From the NCBI RefSeq assembly GCF_003255815.1, contig NC_037670.1, positions 54,488,521-54,552,520 on the forward strand: a stretch of 64,000 bases of DNA, given 5' to 3'. The stretch comes from Theropithecus gelada. Taxonomy: Eukaryota; Chordata; Mammalia; Primates; Cercopithecidae. A program made the position numbers and the translations under genes. Positions 11,558 through 23,040 of the stretch are shown piece after piece. Below the pieces are notes generated by a model. It saw only the letters and a program-made list of their open reading frames with translations, had not been told where the DNA came from and did not search any database. Position 1 is the first letter of the stretch, and each line of letters opens with the position of its first letter.

Positions 11558-11714
11558 AAGATGACATAAATTTAATGTTAAGTGTGGACAATTGGAGAGC
11601 CTAGGCAGCCACTTATTCATTCCTGAGTTCTTAAAGCTTCCATTATTAAAAGCTCTGCATTCTATTGCTCATCACAGAAAAGATCAAATAATCCAAACTA
11701 AATATAAATTAAAC

Positions 11715-11732
11715 GTGTGTGTGTGTGTGTGT
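11715..11732. repeat. GT microsatellite
   Basis: Nine uninterrupted GT units. Confidence 0.9.
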
Positions 11733-11859
11733 ATAGTGCCTAAATTACTTAAATAGTTTAAGACCAATTTTAAGTAGACAATCAAAACTTCATGCACATT
11801 TCTGCTACCTGATGGGTTATTCAAACATTTATACATAATTTGTATTCAATTGTCCTGGG

Positions 11860-12167
11860 TTTTTGTTTTTTGTTTTTTGTTTGTTTTGAGACAGAGTCTT
11901 GCTCTGTCACCCAGGTTATAGTGCAGTGGTGAGATCTCGGCTCACTGCAACCTCCACCTCCCAGGTTCAAGCGATTCTCTTGTCTCAGCCTCCTGAGTAC
12001 CTGGGAATACAGGCGCCCGCCACTATGCCTGGCTAATTTTTGTATTTTTAGTAGAAACAGGGTTTCACCATATTGACCAGGCTGATCTCAAACTCCTGAT
12101 CTCGTGATCCGCCCGCCTCGGCCTCCCAAAGTGCTGGGATTACAGGCGTGAGCCACCACCTCTAGGC
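11860..12167 (-). mobile_element. Alu
   Basis: Its head is a degenerate TTTTG repeat, followed by GAGACAGAGTCTTGCTCTGT. It ends CACCACCTCTAGGC. Confidence 0.94.
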
Positions 12168-12600
12168 TTAATTTTTTTTTTTTTAATGCATGTTTTCTGG
12201 TAGTATAAAAGCTTTCTCATGTAAGAAGGCTGACATTCTAATCATACCTAAAATGATATTAGAAAATGTGTTTTCCTCATGGGACATTTCTGAAAAACTC
12301 TCCAATAATAAAACACTTATTTTGCTAGACAAGTTGTAAAACTGTTAAAAAAGTTATTGTAGGCACAATACTATTGAGCAAAGCTAACTAAAATGACTGG
12401 ATTGCTTTTGTAATTCCAGACTGATGACAATCAGATCCACTTAGAGAGGAAAAAATGTGTTGACCATTATAGAATGTCATTGGAAGGCCTATGTGCCTTA
12501 TAATCTCGTGTATCTTCTGGTACTGAAGTCTAATATGACTAAATGCAGCAAGGCCTTAATGCATTATGGCAAAGCATATTTTCACCAAGTAAAGAAAGCT
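12168..12600. other. Unassigned intergenic stretch
   Basis: I see no gene or repeat that I can name in this segment. Confidence 0.35.
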
Positions 12601-12890
12601 TTTTCTTTTTGAGGCAGTCTCACTCTGTCGCCCAGGGTGCAGTGGCATGATCTCTGCTAACTGCAACCTCTGCCTCCCAGGTTCAAGCAATTCTCATCCC
12701 TCAGCTTTGGGAGTAGCTGGGATTACAGTTGTGTGACACCACACCTGGCTATTTTTCTGTATTTTTTGTAGAGACCAGGGTTTTATCATGTTGGCCAGGA
12801 TAAGCCAATTTCAATCTCCTGATCTCAAGTGGTCTGCCCACCTCAGCCTCCCAAAGTGCTGGGATTAAAGACATGAGCCACTGTGCTTGG
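12601..12890 (-). mobile_element. Alu
   Basis: Diverged Alu on the minus strand. The target repeat AAGAAAGCTTTT is visible on both sides (near 12592 and 12892). Confidence 0.93.
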
Positions 12891-12935
12891 ACAAGAAAGC
12901 TTTTAATAGTCTACTGACTGAGGGCAATAAAATCT

Positions 12936-13248
12936 TTTTTTTTTTTTTTTTTTTTGAGACGGAGTCTCGCTCTGTCGCCCAGGCTGGAGTGCAGTGGCCG
13001 GATCTCAGCTCACTGCAAGCTCCGCCTCCCGGGTTCACGCCATTCTCCGGCCTCAGCCTCCCGAGTAGCTGGGACTACAGGCGCCCGCCACCTCGCCCGG
13101 CTAGTTTTTTTTTTTTTTTTTGTATTTCTTAATAGAGACGGGGTTTCACCCTGTTAGCCAGGATGGTCTCGATCTCCTGACCTCGTGATCCGCCCGTCTC
13201 GGCCTCCCAAAGTGCTGGGATTACAGGCTTGAGCCACCGCGCCCGGCC
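12936..13248 (-). mobile_element. Young AluY of Old World monkey type
   Basis: The copy is nearly undamaged, with a 13-bp target repeat AATAAAATCTTTT on both sides. It carries CACCTCGCCCGGCTAG, CCGCCCGTCTCGGCC and CAGGCTTGAGCC, and GTGGCCGGATC in the left arm. From memory, these are the differences that separate cercopithecoid AluY lineages from human AluY. It is one of the main clues to the source organism. Confidence 0.9.
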
Positions 13249-14111
13249 AATAAAATCTTTTATAATCTAGAACCAAGAGATTAAGTCTGCTTCTCAGCTA
13301 CAGTGCGGCATGACTTTGGGACCTTGTGCCTTGGTTCATAATCTTACAACTCAGAAGGGTCCCTCCAAACTCTTGCAATTGTATACCCATTGGAAATCTT
13401 AAGGTAAAGCTAACAAGAAAAGTATCTCCTCAAAAGCAAATGGCAACCTTGATGTAGATAGCCTTTCACACAAGACCAAAAAATCAAGATATCTCTGCTA
13501 TCATGACACTCATCATTCACAGTTTTTTTCTTATGGCTTTACACACAACAAAAATTTTTTAAAAGACCCCTTGTGTGCACTCACGTGAGATATACATTTA
13601 TATGTAGAGAATTTTGCAGTCAACCTTATATATGAACAAACTTATGCCTTGGTAGATAAATGATGAAGGGCCAACGTGGTTGAAAAATTCTAATGAGACA
13701 TTTGTTTTCTGATAATATCAGAAGCAGAATATAGGTCCACTGCTTTTAACCTACTTCATAAGTTAAAGATAATTTATTCAGAATAGGTTAAAGAGCATTG
13801 CCAGGAGGCCATTGCTATTCTAAATAAGCATCATTTGTTTGGTCTTTTTCTTTCATGATTTAGAGTAAATCAGGCAATAGTTAGGCATTTATTCTTCATA
13901 ATAGTCTCAAGAGCAGATTCTACTGTAAAGGCTGTGGTTACACAATGGACTTTAAATTTTTTACTAAAGTTGTGCTAAATAATAGAATTTCTTTAGATTA
14001 CTTACTGGATAAACAGAAAAGTATTGTGTAGTTGCTAAGACGTGTACTTGCACATGGAGAAATACATCAGGTATTACAGAGATTTCATTATGGGGTTTAA
14101 GAAACAGGCTG
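13249..14111. other. Unassigned intergenic stretch
   Basis: Ordinary AT-rich sequence with no open frame of note and no repeat I can name. Confidence 0.4.
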
Positions 14112-14415
14112 GGCTGGGCACGGTGGCTCACACCTGTAATCCCAGCACTTTGGGAGGCCAAGGCGGTGGATCACGAGGTCAGGAGATCGAGACCATCCTG
14201 GCTAACACGGTGAAACTCCATTTCTACTAAAAATACAAAAAAATAGCCGGGTGTGGTGGCACACGCCTGTAGTACCAGGTACTCGGGAGGTTGAGGCAGG
14301 AGAATCACTTGAACCCGGGAGGCGGAGGTTGCAGTGAGCCGAGATCGAACCACTGCACTCCAGCTTGGGCAACAGAGCGAGACTCCATTTCAAAAAAAAG
14401 AAAAAAGAAAAAAAG
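14112..14415 (+). mobile_element. Alu
   Basis: It begins GGCTGGGCACGGTGGCTCAC and ends in a GAAAAAA-patterned tail. Confidence 0.95.
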
Positions 14416-14809
14416 AAGCAGACTCCTTGGTTGAAATAAGTAGACCACTTATTTAGCTGATTATTTGATCTATTTAAGTTTAGTTGGTTTGTTCATGGGG
14501 ACTCTGGTTAAAAAGCATACTTCAAACTCTTGGTGTTATCCTCCCAACAGTCAAAATAGTAGTCTCCCTACTGCACTGTATTCTCTCAAAAGTTATAAAT
14601 GTTTGCATGCAGTCATCTCTAGAATGTCAAATGACCTTTCTTTAATGGGAATGATGAAAACTCAAAGACATATGTGACCATGAGGACACCATAACCTATG
14701 AATGATATGATAAGGACAAAAACCCAAAATAATGGAAACTGAGAGAGGCACTAAGGCCCAATGTTTTGGTCACACTCTGACCTATGTGAAAACTTAACCA
14801 AAATGGGGG
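14416..14809. other. Unassigned intergenic stretch
   Basis: No gene or named repeat is evident. Confidence 0.35.
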
Positions 14810-15590
14810 AATTTTTAAAAGAAATTATTGGAGGCTATCATTCTGGACTGAATTTATGCACTAGGTCCAAACAGACCAAACCAAACCAAACCAAAATGGA
14901 GTCACTCATGCTAAATATGACATACTCAAACTAAAAATTTAAGAAAATAGGTAGATGCTAAAACAGGCCAGGTTTTGTTTTTATTCTGTAAGAAGCAAAT
15001 TTTAACATAAGGAGGCCCCCCTACTGTAATTCTTAAAATATTAATATCCTCAAGTCCTCGTTTCCACTTTATAAAACTCACAGTTCTGCTATTTCACAGT
15101 GAGATTTGAGACTAAATAAGTATATTTTTGATGATGGCAGAATATAATGTATAAAGTTGTGGTTTATCTCTCAAAATTGAGAAGATAACCAAAAGCAAGA
15201 AATTGTTAAATTAGTTATAGCCCGAAGCTGTCCCCTTTCATGTTTAATTTTGGTCAATAGGTTTTTTTCTTTCTGTACATAGTAAACTGAAACCTAACTG
15301 TAACCCATTCCTGTACTAACCACTGTGATTTTCCCAATAAAAGGATATCAAATCTTCAAACCATGTTCAAATAAGGCAAATCCCAAACTGTAAATCTGGC
15401 CGTTTCTGTACCTCACTTTCATTTTCTGTATGTCACTTTGCTTTTTCTGTTCATTAGTCTTTCTTTACCATGTGGCTGTGCTGGAGTTTCTCTGAGCCTA
15501 CTCTGGCTCCACAGGCTGCCTGATTTGTGAATCATTCTTTGTTCAATTAAACTCTGTAACATTTAATTTCTCTAGAGTTTTTTTTTTAAT
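14810..15590 (+). mobile_element. Probable old ERV LTR
   Basis: The last 150 bases (ACCATGTGGCTGTGCTGGAG, then ATTCTTTGTTCAATTAAACTC) are the 3' end of a primate LTR I have seen but cannot name. CCCAATAAAAGG lies near 15334. The 5' boundary is a guess. Confidence 0.45.
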
Positions 15591-15721
15591 TTTCAATGAT
15601 AAAAAATAAGTAATGTGTGGTTTGGCTTTGATTTTCTCAACTCATCTTTCAGCTATTTTTTCCAAATTATTCTATGCCCTTTTCAAATGCTCCTGCAATT
15701 TCTTTCTTCTTCTTCTTCTCC

Positions 15722-16031
15722 TTTTTTTTTTTTTTTTTTTTTTTTTGAGACAGGGTCTGACTCTATAACCCAGGCTAGAGAGCAGTGGTGTAACCAATCA
15801 TGGATTACTGCAGCCTTGACCTTCTAGGCTCAAGTAATACTCCTACCTCTGCTATCTGAGGAGCTGGAACTACAGGCATGCCTCGTCATGCCTGGCTAAT
15901 TTAAAAAAAAAAAAATTATGGAGACAGGATCTTACTATGTTGCCCAGGCTGCACTTGAGCTCCTGAGTGCAAGTGATTCTCCCATCTCAGACTGCCAAAG
16001 TGCTAGGATTACAGGTGTGAACCACCGTGTG
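15722..16031 (-). mobile_element. Old Alu (AluJ-like)
   Basis: A long T head is followed by diverged Alu blocks, with an A-rich insertion in the middle linker. Confidence 0.88.
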
Positions 16032-16050
16032 TTTCTGCAATTCCTTAAGA

Positions 16051-16352
16051 TTATTTATTTATTTATTTTGAGATGGAGTCTCACTATGTCACCCAGGCTG
16101 GAGTGCAGTGGCGTGATCTCAGCTCACTGCAATGTCTGCCTCCCAGGTTCAAGAGGTTCTCCTGCCTCAGCCTCCCAACTAGCTGGGACTACAGATACCC
16201 ACCACCACGCCCAGCTAAATTTTTTTGTATTTTCAGTAGAGACAGGGTTTCACCATGTTGGTGAGGCTGGTCTCGAACTCCTGACCTTGTGATCCACCTG
16301 CCTCGGCCTCCCAAAGTGCTGGGATTACAAGCGTGAACCACCATGCCCAGCC
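16051..16352 (-). mobile_element. Alu
   Basis: Its head is a TTTA repeat and its body is clear Alu. The flanking repeat TTAAGATTATT is seen on both sides. Confidence 0.94.
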
Positions 16353-16479
16353 ATTTTAAGATTATTCTAATAATAAGCAGTACTATATGGGCACAAATCT
16401 AAAATAAATCTGACTTCTGTTTTAGAAGTGTCACTCTCCAGGATTTCAAGGGTCACACAGAGTTGATCCTGAGTCCCAG

Positions 16480-17056
16480 CCCAGCCACTGTGGGTCTTTG
16501 GACAATTTTTTGATGTGGAACAGTTCTATAAACTACATATGCACAAAAAGGCAGAATGATGCTGATTGCAAAAATGGTAGCAATTTTTTATCCCTCCTGT
16601 ATCCATGCCCATTGCCAGGTGCTTTTACAGCTGTTCCCATTGAGACCCAGAATCTGTTTTCCAGTCCCTGGATCTGGCTGGCCTTATTTGCTCGGGGCAG
16701 TGGAAACCAGTGAACATGACAGTGTGCTAGTTTGAGGCGTAGGCTCAAAAGTTCTTGAATGCTTCTGTTTTTCTTTCAGAATGCTGCCATTTCCATGAAA
16801 AAAAGCCCATGTAAGCCAGACAAGATACCATGGGGAGGAGAAGCAAGTTGCCTCTGTTGACAGCCCCAGAAGCAGAAGCTCACTCCCAGAAGCATAGCTG
16901 CTTAGTCAACAAGCAGCTGATAATACATGTCTGAAGGAGCTCAGTTGAGACTAGAAGAATGGTCCCACTGAGCCCAGTCTAAAAGCCTGACCATCTCAAT
17001 TATGATGCTAATAAGCTTTGGATGGTTTGTTACACTATAACAGCCAACTAATACAT
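16480..17056 (+). mobile_element. MLT1-like MaLR LTR
   Basis: The end reads GGTTTGTTACACTATAACAGC then CAACTAATACA, the usual 3' terminus of MLT1 LTRs. The middle has the CCATGTAAGCCAGACAAGA-type region of that family. Its left boundary is uncertain. Confidence 0.55.
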
Positions 17057-17629
17057 GCACCCAGTGCAGATAAGATTCCAGGCCTTAATGACAGACTGAT
17101 TACTAGTTACCCTCTAATTTAGTTACCCTAAAAGTACTAAGTTTTCCCCCCTGATTTAAAGTTGAATGTCTTGTAAGATAATGTTGAAAAATGCAGAAAT
17201 ACATGTGGACATATATACATGTGATTGGTGGTTATACTCACACAGCACCACATACAACAGGAGAAAACAGAAAAACCACAGCCTGACCATTAGGGCCAAG
17301 GCCAAACAGCAAAATGAGTTTGCCTTTTTCTATTTTCTCTGTTTCTAAACATTGGAGGTCTATACTATATACAGATCTAAAGACATAGAGTTTTCTTCTC
17401 CTGTGACCTCATCATTCTTTGTTCACTGTCTAATCTCTTGAAGAAAGGTAAGCAACTGGTGGCCAGCAGTGCTTGTAACCTCAGTACCTGAGGTAATTTT
17501 ATTCCTGCTGTCCTCTGCTCTTTTTATGGCCAGTATCTGTTTCATCCTTGGAACTGAAGAGAGATGTTGGTAGGGAGAGGCTCTTGCCTCACCTTTGGCA
17601 GAAAAGGGATGTTCAGGCCCTTCAACCTC
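17057..17629. other. Unassigned sequence upstream of the promoter
   Basis: No gene or named repeat is recognised in this segment. Confidence 0.35.
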
Positions 17630-17940
17630 CTGACGTCAGAGCTGCACTTCAATGTGGTGGCTACTGGCCATGTGTGGCTACAGGATGCCTGGAATATGGC
17701 TGGTCTGAACTGCGATGTGCTACAAAGGTAAAATATAGAGTTAGATTTAAAGATTTAGTTCCAAGAATATGTACAGTACATTAATAATTACATATTGCTC
17801 ATACACTGAAATAATATTTTGGATATATTGGGTTATTAAATGGTTAGAATGAATTTCACCTGTTTCTTCTTTCTTCTTAACTAGTAGAAAATTTGGAATT
17901 CACATATGGTTCACATTTTATTTCAGAGGGTTGCCTTACA
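17630..17940 (+). mobile_element. Possible old DNA-transposon fossil
   Basis: The GGCCATGTGTGGCTACAGG and TTTTGGATATATTGGGTTA blocks recur in a diverged MER-type repeat that I remember from primate genomes. I cannot assign the family and no terminal inverted repeats are clear. Confidence 0.35.
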
Positions 17941-18048
17941 AGGCAAATGCCGTCTGGGGAGGGCCTGGGTCAGCTTAGGGAGGAAGCTCTGCCTGAAAAG
18001 GCTTAGGTTTCTCTCTACATTCAGCCCAGCATCTGAGCACATCTTCTG

Positions 18049-18149
18049 TCAATCAGGGCCTGAGGGGGTGGGGCCCTAGGCATTATCCAATCAGGGACGC
18101 TGGGCTGGGACCGGTCCAATCAGGCAGGCAGCAAGAGCAGACAGGACGG
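18049..18149 (+). promoter_or_regulatory. CpG-rich KRAB-ZNF promoter with CCAAT boxes
   Basis: Two CCAATCAGG boxes (18087-18091 and 18116-18120) stand close upstream of the exon, next to a GGGGGTGGGGCC GC box at about 18064-18075. There is no TATA box. Sequence from here to about 18650 is far richer in CpG than the rest of the window. This layout matches promoters of the ZNF91-type zinc-finger clusters. Confidence 0.75.
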
Positions 18150-18319
18150 CTTCCGGATTTGGCGGGGCCTTTGTCTCTCGCTGCAGCCGGAGCTCCTGGT
18201 CTAGTTTTCGCTGTTGTGTGTCTTCTGCTCCCAGAGGCCCAGTCTCTGTGGCCCCGTTACCTGCAGGTATTGAGAGATGCACAGCTAAGACCCCAGGACC
18301 CCCTGGAAGCCTAAAAATG
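18150..18319 (+). CDS. ZNF117: Exon 1 of KRAB zinc-finger gene (5'UTR plus ATG)
   Basis: The exon opens around GGCGGGGCCTTTGTCTCTCG, the standard first exon of ZNF91-subfamily genes. It ends in CTAAAAATG at 18317-18319 and then a GTGAGAGTG donor. Its ATG is the last codon, so it joins in phase to the KRAB-A exon (GGA CCA TTG...), giving M-G-P-L-T-F. Many relatives have a second ATG ten codons earlier; here that codon is ACC, leaving only the terminal ATG. The transcription start is approximate. The next 36.6 kb would be intron 1, which holds the ERV3 provirus. In human, ERV3-1 transcripts are reported to start at a comparable upstream exon and read through to ZNF117, so this exon may serve either product. 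That use is inferred here. Confidence 0.75.
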
Positions 18320-19329
18320 GTGAGAGTGCCGGGTCCGACATCCCGAGAGAGGGGCGGGGCTGGTTGGAACTGGTGGGAAGTGGCTGTGGCGGGACTCTGG
18401 CCTACCCGCAGTTGGCTCCAAAATCCTCGGCCCAGAGTTCTTCTTGGCGCAGCTCGGCCGTCAGTCCCCTTCAGCCATAGGATGGCGGCCGGGCTGGCAG
18501 CAGGGACCCCGGGCGTCCTGTCTCCTCCCTGCGGAGTGACTGTGCCCTGGCCTGGAGTCCTCTCTGGGCAGCTCTGCCCCCACTGCCGCATCTCTCCCCG
18601 ATTATTGTGCAGGGACCACGGGACGGTGGTCAGGGGAGAACACTGACTCGGGGTATGGAGTTCATGAATGGGAAGAGCTTTGGTCCGCGGGGTTCCCAGT
18701 CCCCCTTTTTTTCTATTAAAATTTGTGGAAGTCACCGCAAAAATATTAAAGAATTAAAGAGTAATTCAAGAATTGCAGAGCACCAAGCTATGTTTTGTAG
18801 TTTGTGGTTTATGGAAGGGACTTGAAGAAAACACTTTTATAAGGTTCATGATAAAGGAAAGCAAATTTAATAATTGGTTAGGTAGAGTTATGTAGTTTCT
18901 TAATTTGTACGATCAAGGTGGAAATTTCCTGGTCATGTAATGAGAGGTTAATTGGCAGTTTACAGTTGGTTAAGCCTGAATTTTATTTTCCCCCAATGTA
19001 ATACTTTAGAAAAAAAGCATTCGAGTTAGATTTTTTTGAAAGAAGCAACCCTAGGACTGGAGCCACCTCAGTCTAATTGCCTGCCATTTAATTATTTTCA
19101 CACTCCACAGGGGACTGATTTTCCCCTGCATTTTTCACTTCTTTCGCAAGCAGGGTCTCAAGACTCCTGCCCATTTCCCATTCCTCCAACCTAACTCTGG
19201 CTTGCAGTAAAATACTAAATTTCCAGTTCCTTCTGACATTCCCAAATGCCAATTTCCCCTCCCTAATTCACATTATCAACTATTTGTCCTTTAATGTACA
19301 CTTTAGTGTACATTTTAGTACCAGATTTT
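18320..19329 (+). other. Intron 1, CpG-rich 5' part
   Basis: GC-rich to about 18650, then AT-rich. The long open frames on both strands (for example 18091-18735 minus) are by-products of the CpG island, since they cross the promoter, exon and splice donor. Confidence 0.6.
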
Positions 19330-19629
19330 CTTTTTTTTTTTTTTTTTTGAGACGGAGTCTTCAGTCTGTCGCCCAGGCTGGAGTGCAGTGGCCCGATCTC
19401 GGCTCACTGCAAGCTCGGCCTCCCAGGTTCGCGCCATTCTCCTGCCTCAGCCTCCCGAGTAGCTGGGACTACAGGCGCCCGCCACCACGCCCGGCTAATT
19501 TTTTGTATTTTAGTAGAGACGGGGTTTCACCGTATTAGCCAGGATGGTCTCGATCTCCTGACCTCGTGATCCGCCCGCCTCGGCCTCCCAAAGTGCAGGG
19601 ATTACAGGCGTGAGCCACCGCGCCCGGCC
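19330..19629 (-). mobile_element. AluY-like
   Basis: Well preserved Alu on the minus strand. The repeat TTTTAGTACCAGATTTT / TTAGTACCATATTTT is visible on the two sides. Confidence 0.95.
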
Positions 19630-20754
19630 TTAGTACCATATTTTCATCATTTTTTTACAAAGCATTGGATGGCATTTTTAAGAAGATTTGTTTTCTGTTT
19701 GTAAATATTTCCCAAGAGAATAAAGCAAAGAATAATCCCCTGACACTGTATTGTAAACACTGTTCAGTGCCTCCTTTCCTTTTATTGCCTGTAGGCACAG
19801 AAACCTTATCAGAATATTTTTGGGTCAAGGTTTCCCTTTGGAAACTTTATAAGGTAATGTGTCCTCAGCCACCCTTCAGTTTTTTCCCTGGTTCTGGGTT
19901 TCAGTACTGTCTGGGGATAAATCAAGATATCCGCTGTGGCTATGTATGCTAGAATGTCTAGTAAATTTCAGCTCCTGGCCTGGAATGAAACTCCTAGTAT
20001 TTGGGAATGGGAGACATAGGACAGCCTGAAGTTGGAGTATAGCCTTTCAAGGGATTAGGTGGATGCCCCGGGGGCCGAAAGGAGTCTCCTGGGATATTCT
20101 TCCTTTGAAAAGGAAACCCTTTGAGAAGTTAAGATTGTCTTCAAACCAACCCGGCTTCAATTTCTCGAGACGCATTGCTGGTCAGCCAATCAGATGTTGG
20201 TATTGAGGGAAAAACACAAATAATTACTGCCACCTGGATTCTCCAAGAATTCTGAAAGAGAAAATAGTATCCCAAAAGACAAAAAACAAACAAACAAACA
20301 AACAAAAAAACAAAATCAAACCTGGCTCTAGTGAGATGGTGCAACAACTTGCAAAGTGAAATACACCTTGGGGCACTCACTGGGACCTAGTGCAGTGTCT
20401 CCAGAGAGGGTGGTCACTGAGCACTTAAGTGAGCAGGATGAGGGTGGGAGAATCTCTCAAGTGATTGGGTGGCCTGACTTGACACATGAGTCAGACACAT
20501 CTATTTTTTAATGAGCACCGCTGCTCCCTGGGTTAACTGTAACTTGCATTTTATTAGTAGGACTTAAAAGATAAGAAAATATTTACAAAGGGCATAAAAG
20601 AGGTAGGGATCAGAAGAAAATCAGTATCTAATCCTATATTCCATTTCTTAAGAATACTCATTTAAGGAAGACTCTGTCTCAAAAACAAAAACAAAACTCA
20701 TTTACCTTTTTCTTTCCCACACCGAGTTTAGAAATTTTCTCAGGTGTGTATTTT
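19630..20754. other. Intron 1 sequence
   Basis: It contains a CAAA repeat at about 20287-20315 and a segment (19974-20020) that resembles 23640-23684. Otherwise I see nothing that I can name. Confidence 0.4.
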
Positions 20755-21080
20755 CGTTTTTGTTTTTGTTTTGTTTTGTTTTGTTTTGAGACGGAGTTTT
20801 GCTCTTGTTGCCCAGGCTGGAGTGCAGTGGCTCAATATCAGCTCACTGAAACCTCTGCCTTCCGGATTCAAGTGATTCTCCTACCTCAGCCTCCCAAGCA
20901 GCTGGGATTACAGGCATGCGCCACCATGCACCAACTAATTTTTTGTATGTTTAGTGGAGATAGGGTTTTCCATGTTGGTCAGGCTGGTCTTGAACTCCCA
21001 ACCTCAGGTGATCTGCCCGATCTCCCCGCCTTGGCCTCCCAAAGTGCTGGGGTTACAGGTGCGAGCTATCGCGCCTAGCC
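20755..21080 (-). mobile_element. Alu
   Basis: A TTTTG-repeat head followed by a full Alu. AGGTGTGT flanks it on both sides. Confidence 0.94.
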
Positions 21081-21660
21081 AGGTGTGTTTCTTTAATGAC
21101 TAGGTGACGTCCAACAGAATTCCAAGGTTTAGTTTTTAGAGTGCTACGAAGGAAAAGAATAGGGAAAATCTCTCTTCCGTTTTGGCTATAGAAAATGAAT
21201 ACATTTCCACAAGAAAATGTGGTAGATAATTGGTGAGTTACATGGATTCATGAAAACATCAGTTCCTCTTTTTGCAGGATACATTTGTTATAGTGAATAC
21301 CTCTGTTCTATACCCTATCATCTTGATAATGTGATGTTAATGCTAAATTTTATGAGATGAAACTTGGTATCTCCTAGAAGTGCTCCCATATAACTGTTTA
21401 CTACATGATTTTTAATGGAAATAATAAAATAATATATTGTCTTAAAGGAAGAAATGCTTTTGTATTTCTTATTGAGGTATGAAATGTAAGTACCTTAAAA
21501 TTTCCTTCCCTTATGTAAACACTGTGTTTGAGTAATTTTTCTGAATTTTTCAGTTTCAAAAACCAAGTGAATAATTCTGACATGGAAATTAAAGCTTGTG
21601 CCCAGTGACCCCAAGCTAATGCTAACATTGAGCCTGCAAAAAGAGGGGAGGTTCGTTCGT
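21081..21660. other. Intron 1 sequence
   Basis: No gene or named repeat is recognised. Confidence 0.35.
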
Positions 21661-21958
21661 TCTTTCTTTTTCTTTTTCTTTTTTCTTGACAGAGCCTTGT
21701 TCTGTTGCCCAGGCTAGAGTGCAGTGGCGAGATCTTGGATCACTGCAGCCTCTACCTCCCAGTTCCAGCAATTCTCTTGCCTCAGCCTCCCAGGTAGCTG
21801 GGATTGCAGGCAGGTGCCACCACACCCAGCTAATTTTTATATTTTTAGTAGAGACGAGGTTTCACCATGTTATCCAGGCTGGTCTCAAACTTCTGACCTC
21901 AGGTAATCCTTGGTCTCCCAAAGTTCTAAGATTACAGGTGTGAGCCCCTGCACCCAGC
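21661..21958 (-). mobile_element. Alu
   Basis: A CTTTTT-patterned head and recognisable Alu blocks on the minus strand. Confidence 0.93.
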
Positions 21959-22540
21959 TGGGGAGGGAGGTTATTAAAGGCCCAGTTCGTTCTTTCTAGG
22001 AAACCTTCCCTGCAGATGTCCCAGCCTGCTGACCCCAGTCATGGAAGAAACCTTTATATTGAGAGAAGCTACAGAGCCCTGGAAAGCTGGGGACCCACAG
22101 GCATATGCAGTTAACATTAAGATAGAATGGGATTGGGAAGGTCTTACTGAAGATGAAATTGTTGCTGTTTTGAGGCAGTTTCTACACTTTGTAAAATAGA
22201 GCTAAATTAGGTTTATGTAAAAGAAAAAATTGAATTCTAAAAGAATATTGCAACAGAAGGAAGTACCAACTATAAGAGCTTTAAGGATTGCAAAGTTTAA
22301 ACAGATAGAGGCTTTCTTTCTTAGGAGCGAAAAAGATTAGAAGGTCAGAGGGGAATAGCAAATGGAGGATGAAAAAAAATCAGATTTTAGATCAGAAATT
22401 GTTTTACCATGAAGTCAGCAAGTTTTTAGGAGGAACATAAAATGGGGTTGTATGTTGGCTCAGACTGAGGGTAGCTCAAAGTTCAGGAGCCTATGGAAAG
22501 GAGATAAACTTAAGTAAAGTTTCATTAAGAAGTATTTTAG
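21959..22540. other. Intron 1 sequence
   Basis: I recognise no gene or repeat family here. The last 14 bases (AAGAAGTATTTTAG) are the target site of the Alu that follows. Confidence 0.35.
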
Positions 22541-22727
22541 GTACAAAAAACTAGCTGGGCGAGGTGGCGGGCGCCTGTAGTCCCAGCTACTCGGGAGGCT
22601 GAGGCAGGAGAATGGCGTAAACCCAGGAGGCGGAGCTTGCAGTGAGCTGAGATCCGGCCACTGCACTCCAGCCTGGGCGGCAGAGCGAGACTCTGTCTCA
22701 AAAAAAAAAAAAAAAAAAAAAAAAAAG
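22541..22727 (+). mobile_element. 5'-truncated young AluY of Old World monkey type
   Basis: It lacks the first 120 or so bases but has an uninterrupted 26-base A tail. A perfect AAGAAGTATTTTAG repeat lies on each side. The CTAGCTGGGCGAGGTGGCGG and GATCCGGCCACTGCACTCC variants are of cercopithecoid AluY type. Confidence 0.92.
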
Positions 22728-22737
22728 AAGTATTTTA

Positions 22738-23040
22738 GGCTGGGTGCAGTGGCTCACACCTGTAATCCCAGCACTTTGGGAGACCAAGGTGGGTGGATCA
22801 CTTGAGGTCGAGAGTTTGAGACCAGCCTGGCCACCATGACAAAACCCCGTCTCTACTAAAAAAATATATAAAAATTAGCCAGGCATGGTTGCATGTGCCT
22901 GTTATCCCACCTACTCTGGAGGTTGAGGCAGGAGAATTGCTTGAACCTTGGAGGCAGAGGTTGCAGTGACCCAAGATCGTGCCACTACGCTCCAGTCTGG
23001 GTGACAGAGTGAGACTCCATCTCAAAAAACAAACAAAAAA
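22738..23040 (+). mobile_element. Alu
   Basis: It starts GGCTGGGTGCAGTGGCTCAC directly after the target repeat of the preceding Alu and ends in a CAAACAAAAAA tail. Confidence 0.94.

Noticed and set aside
18091..18735. Minus-strand open frame of 214 codons
   Set aside because: It spans the promoter and exon 1 of the zinc-finger gene within a CpG island, where stops are rare by composition. No domain is recognisable.
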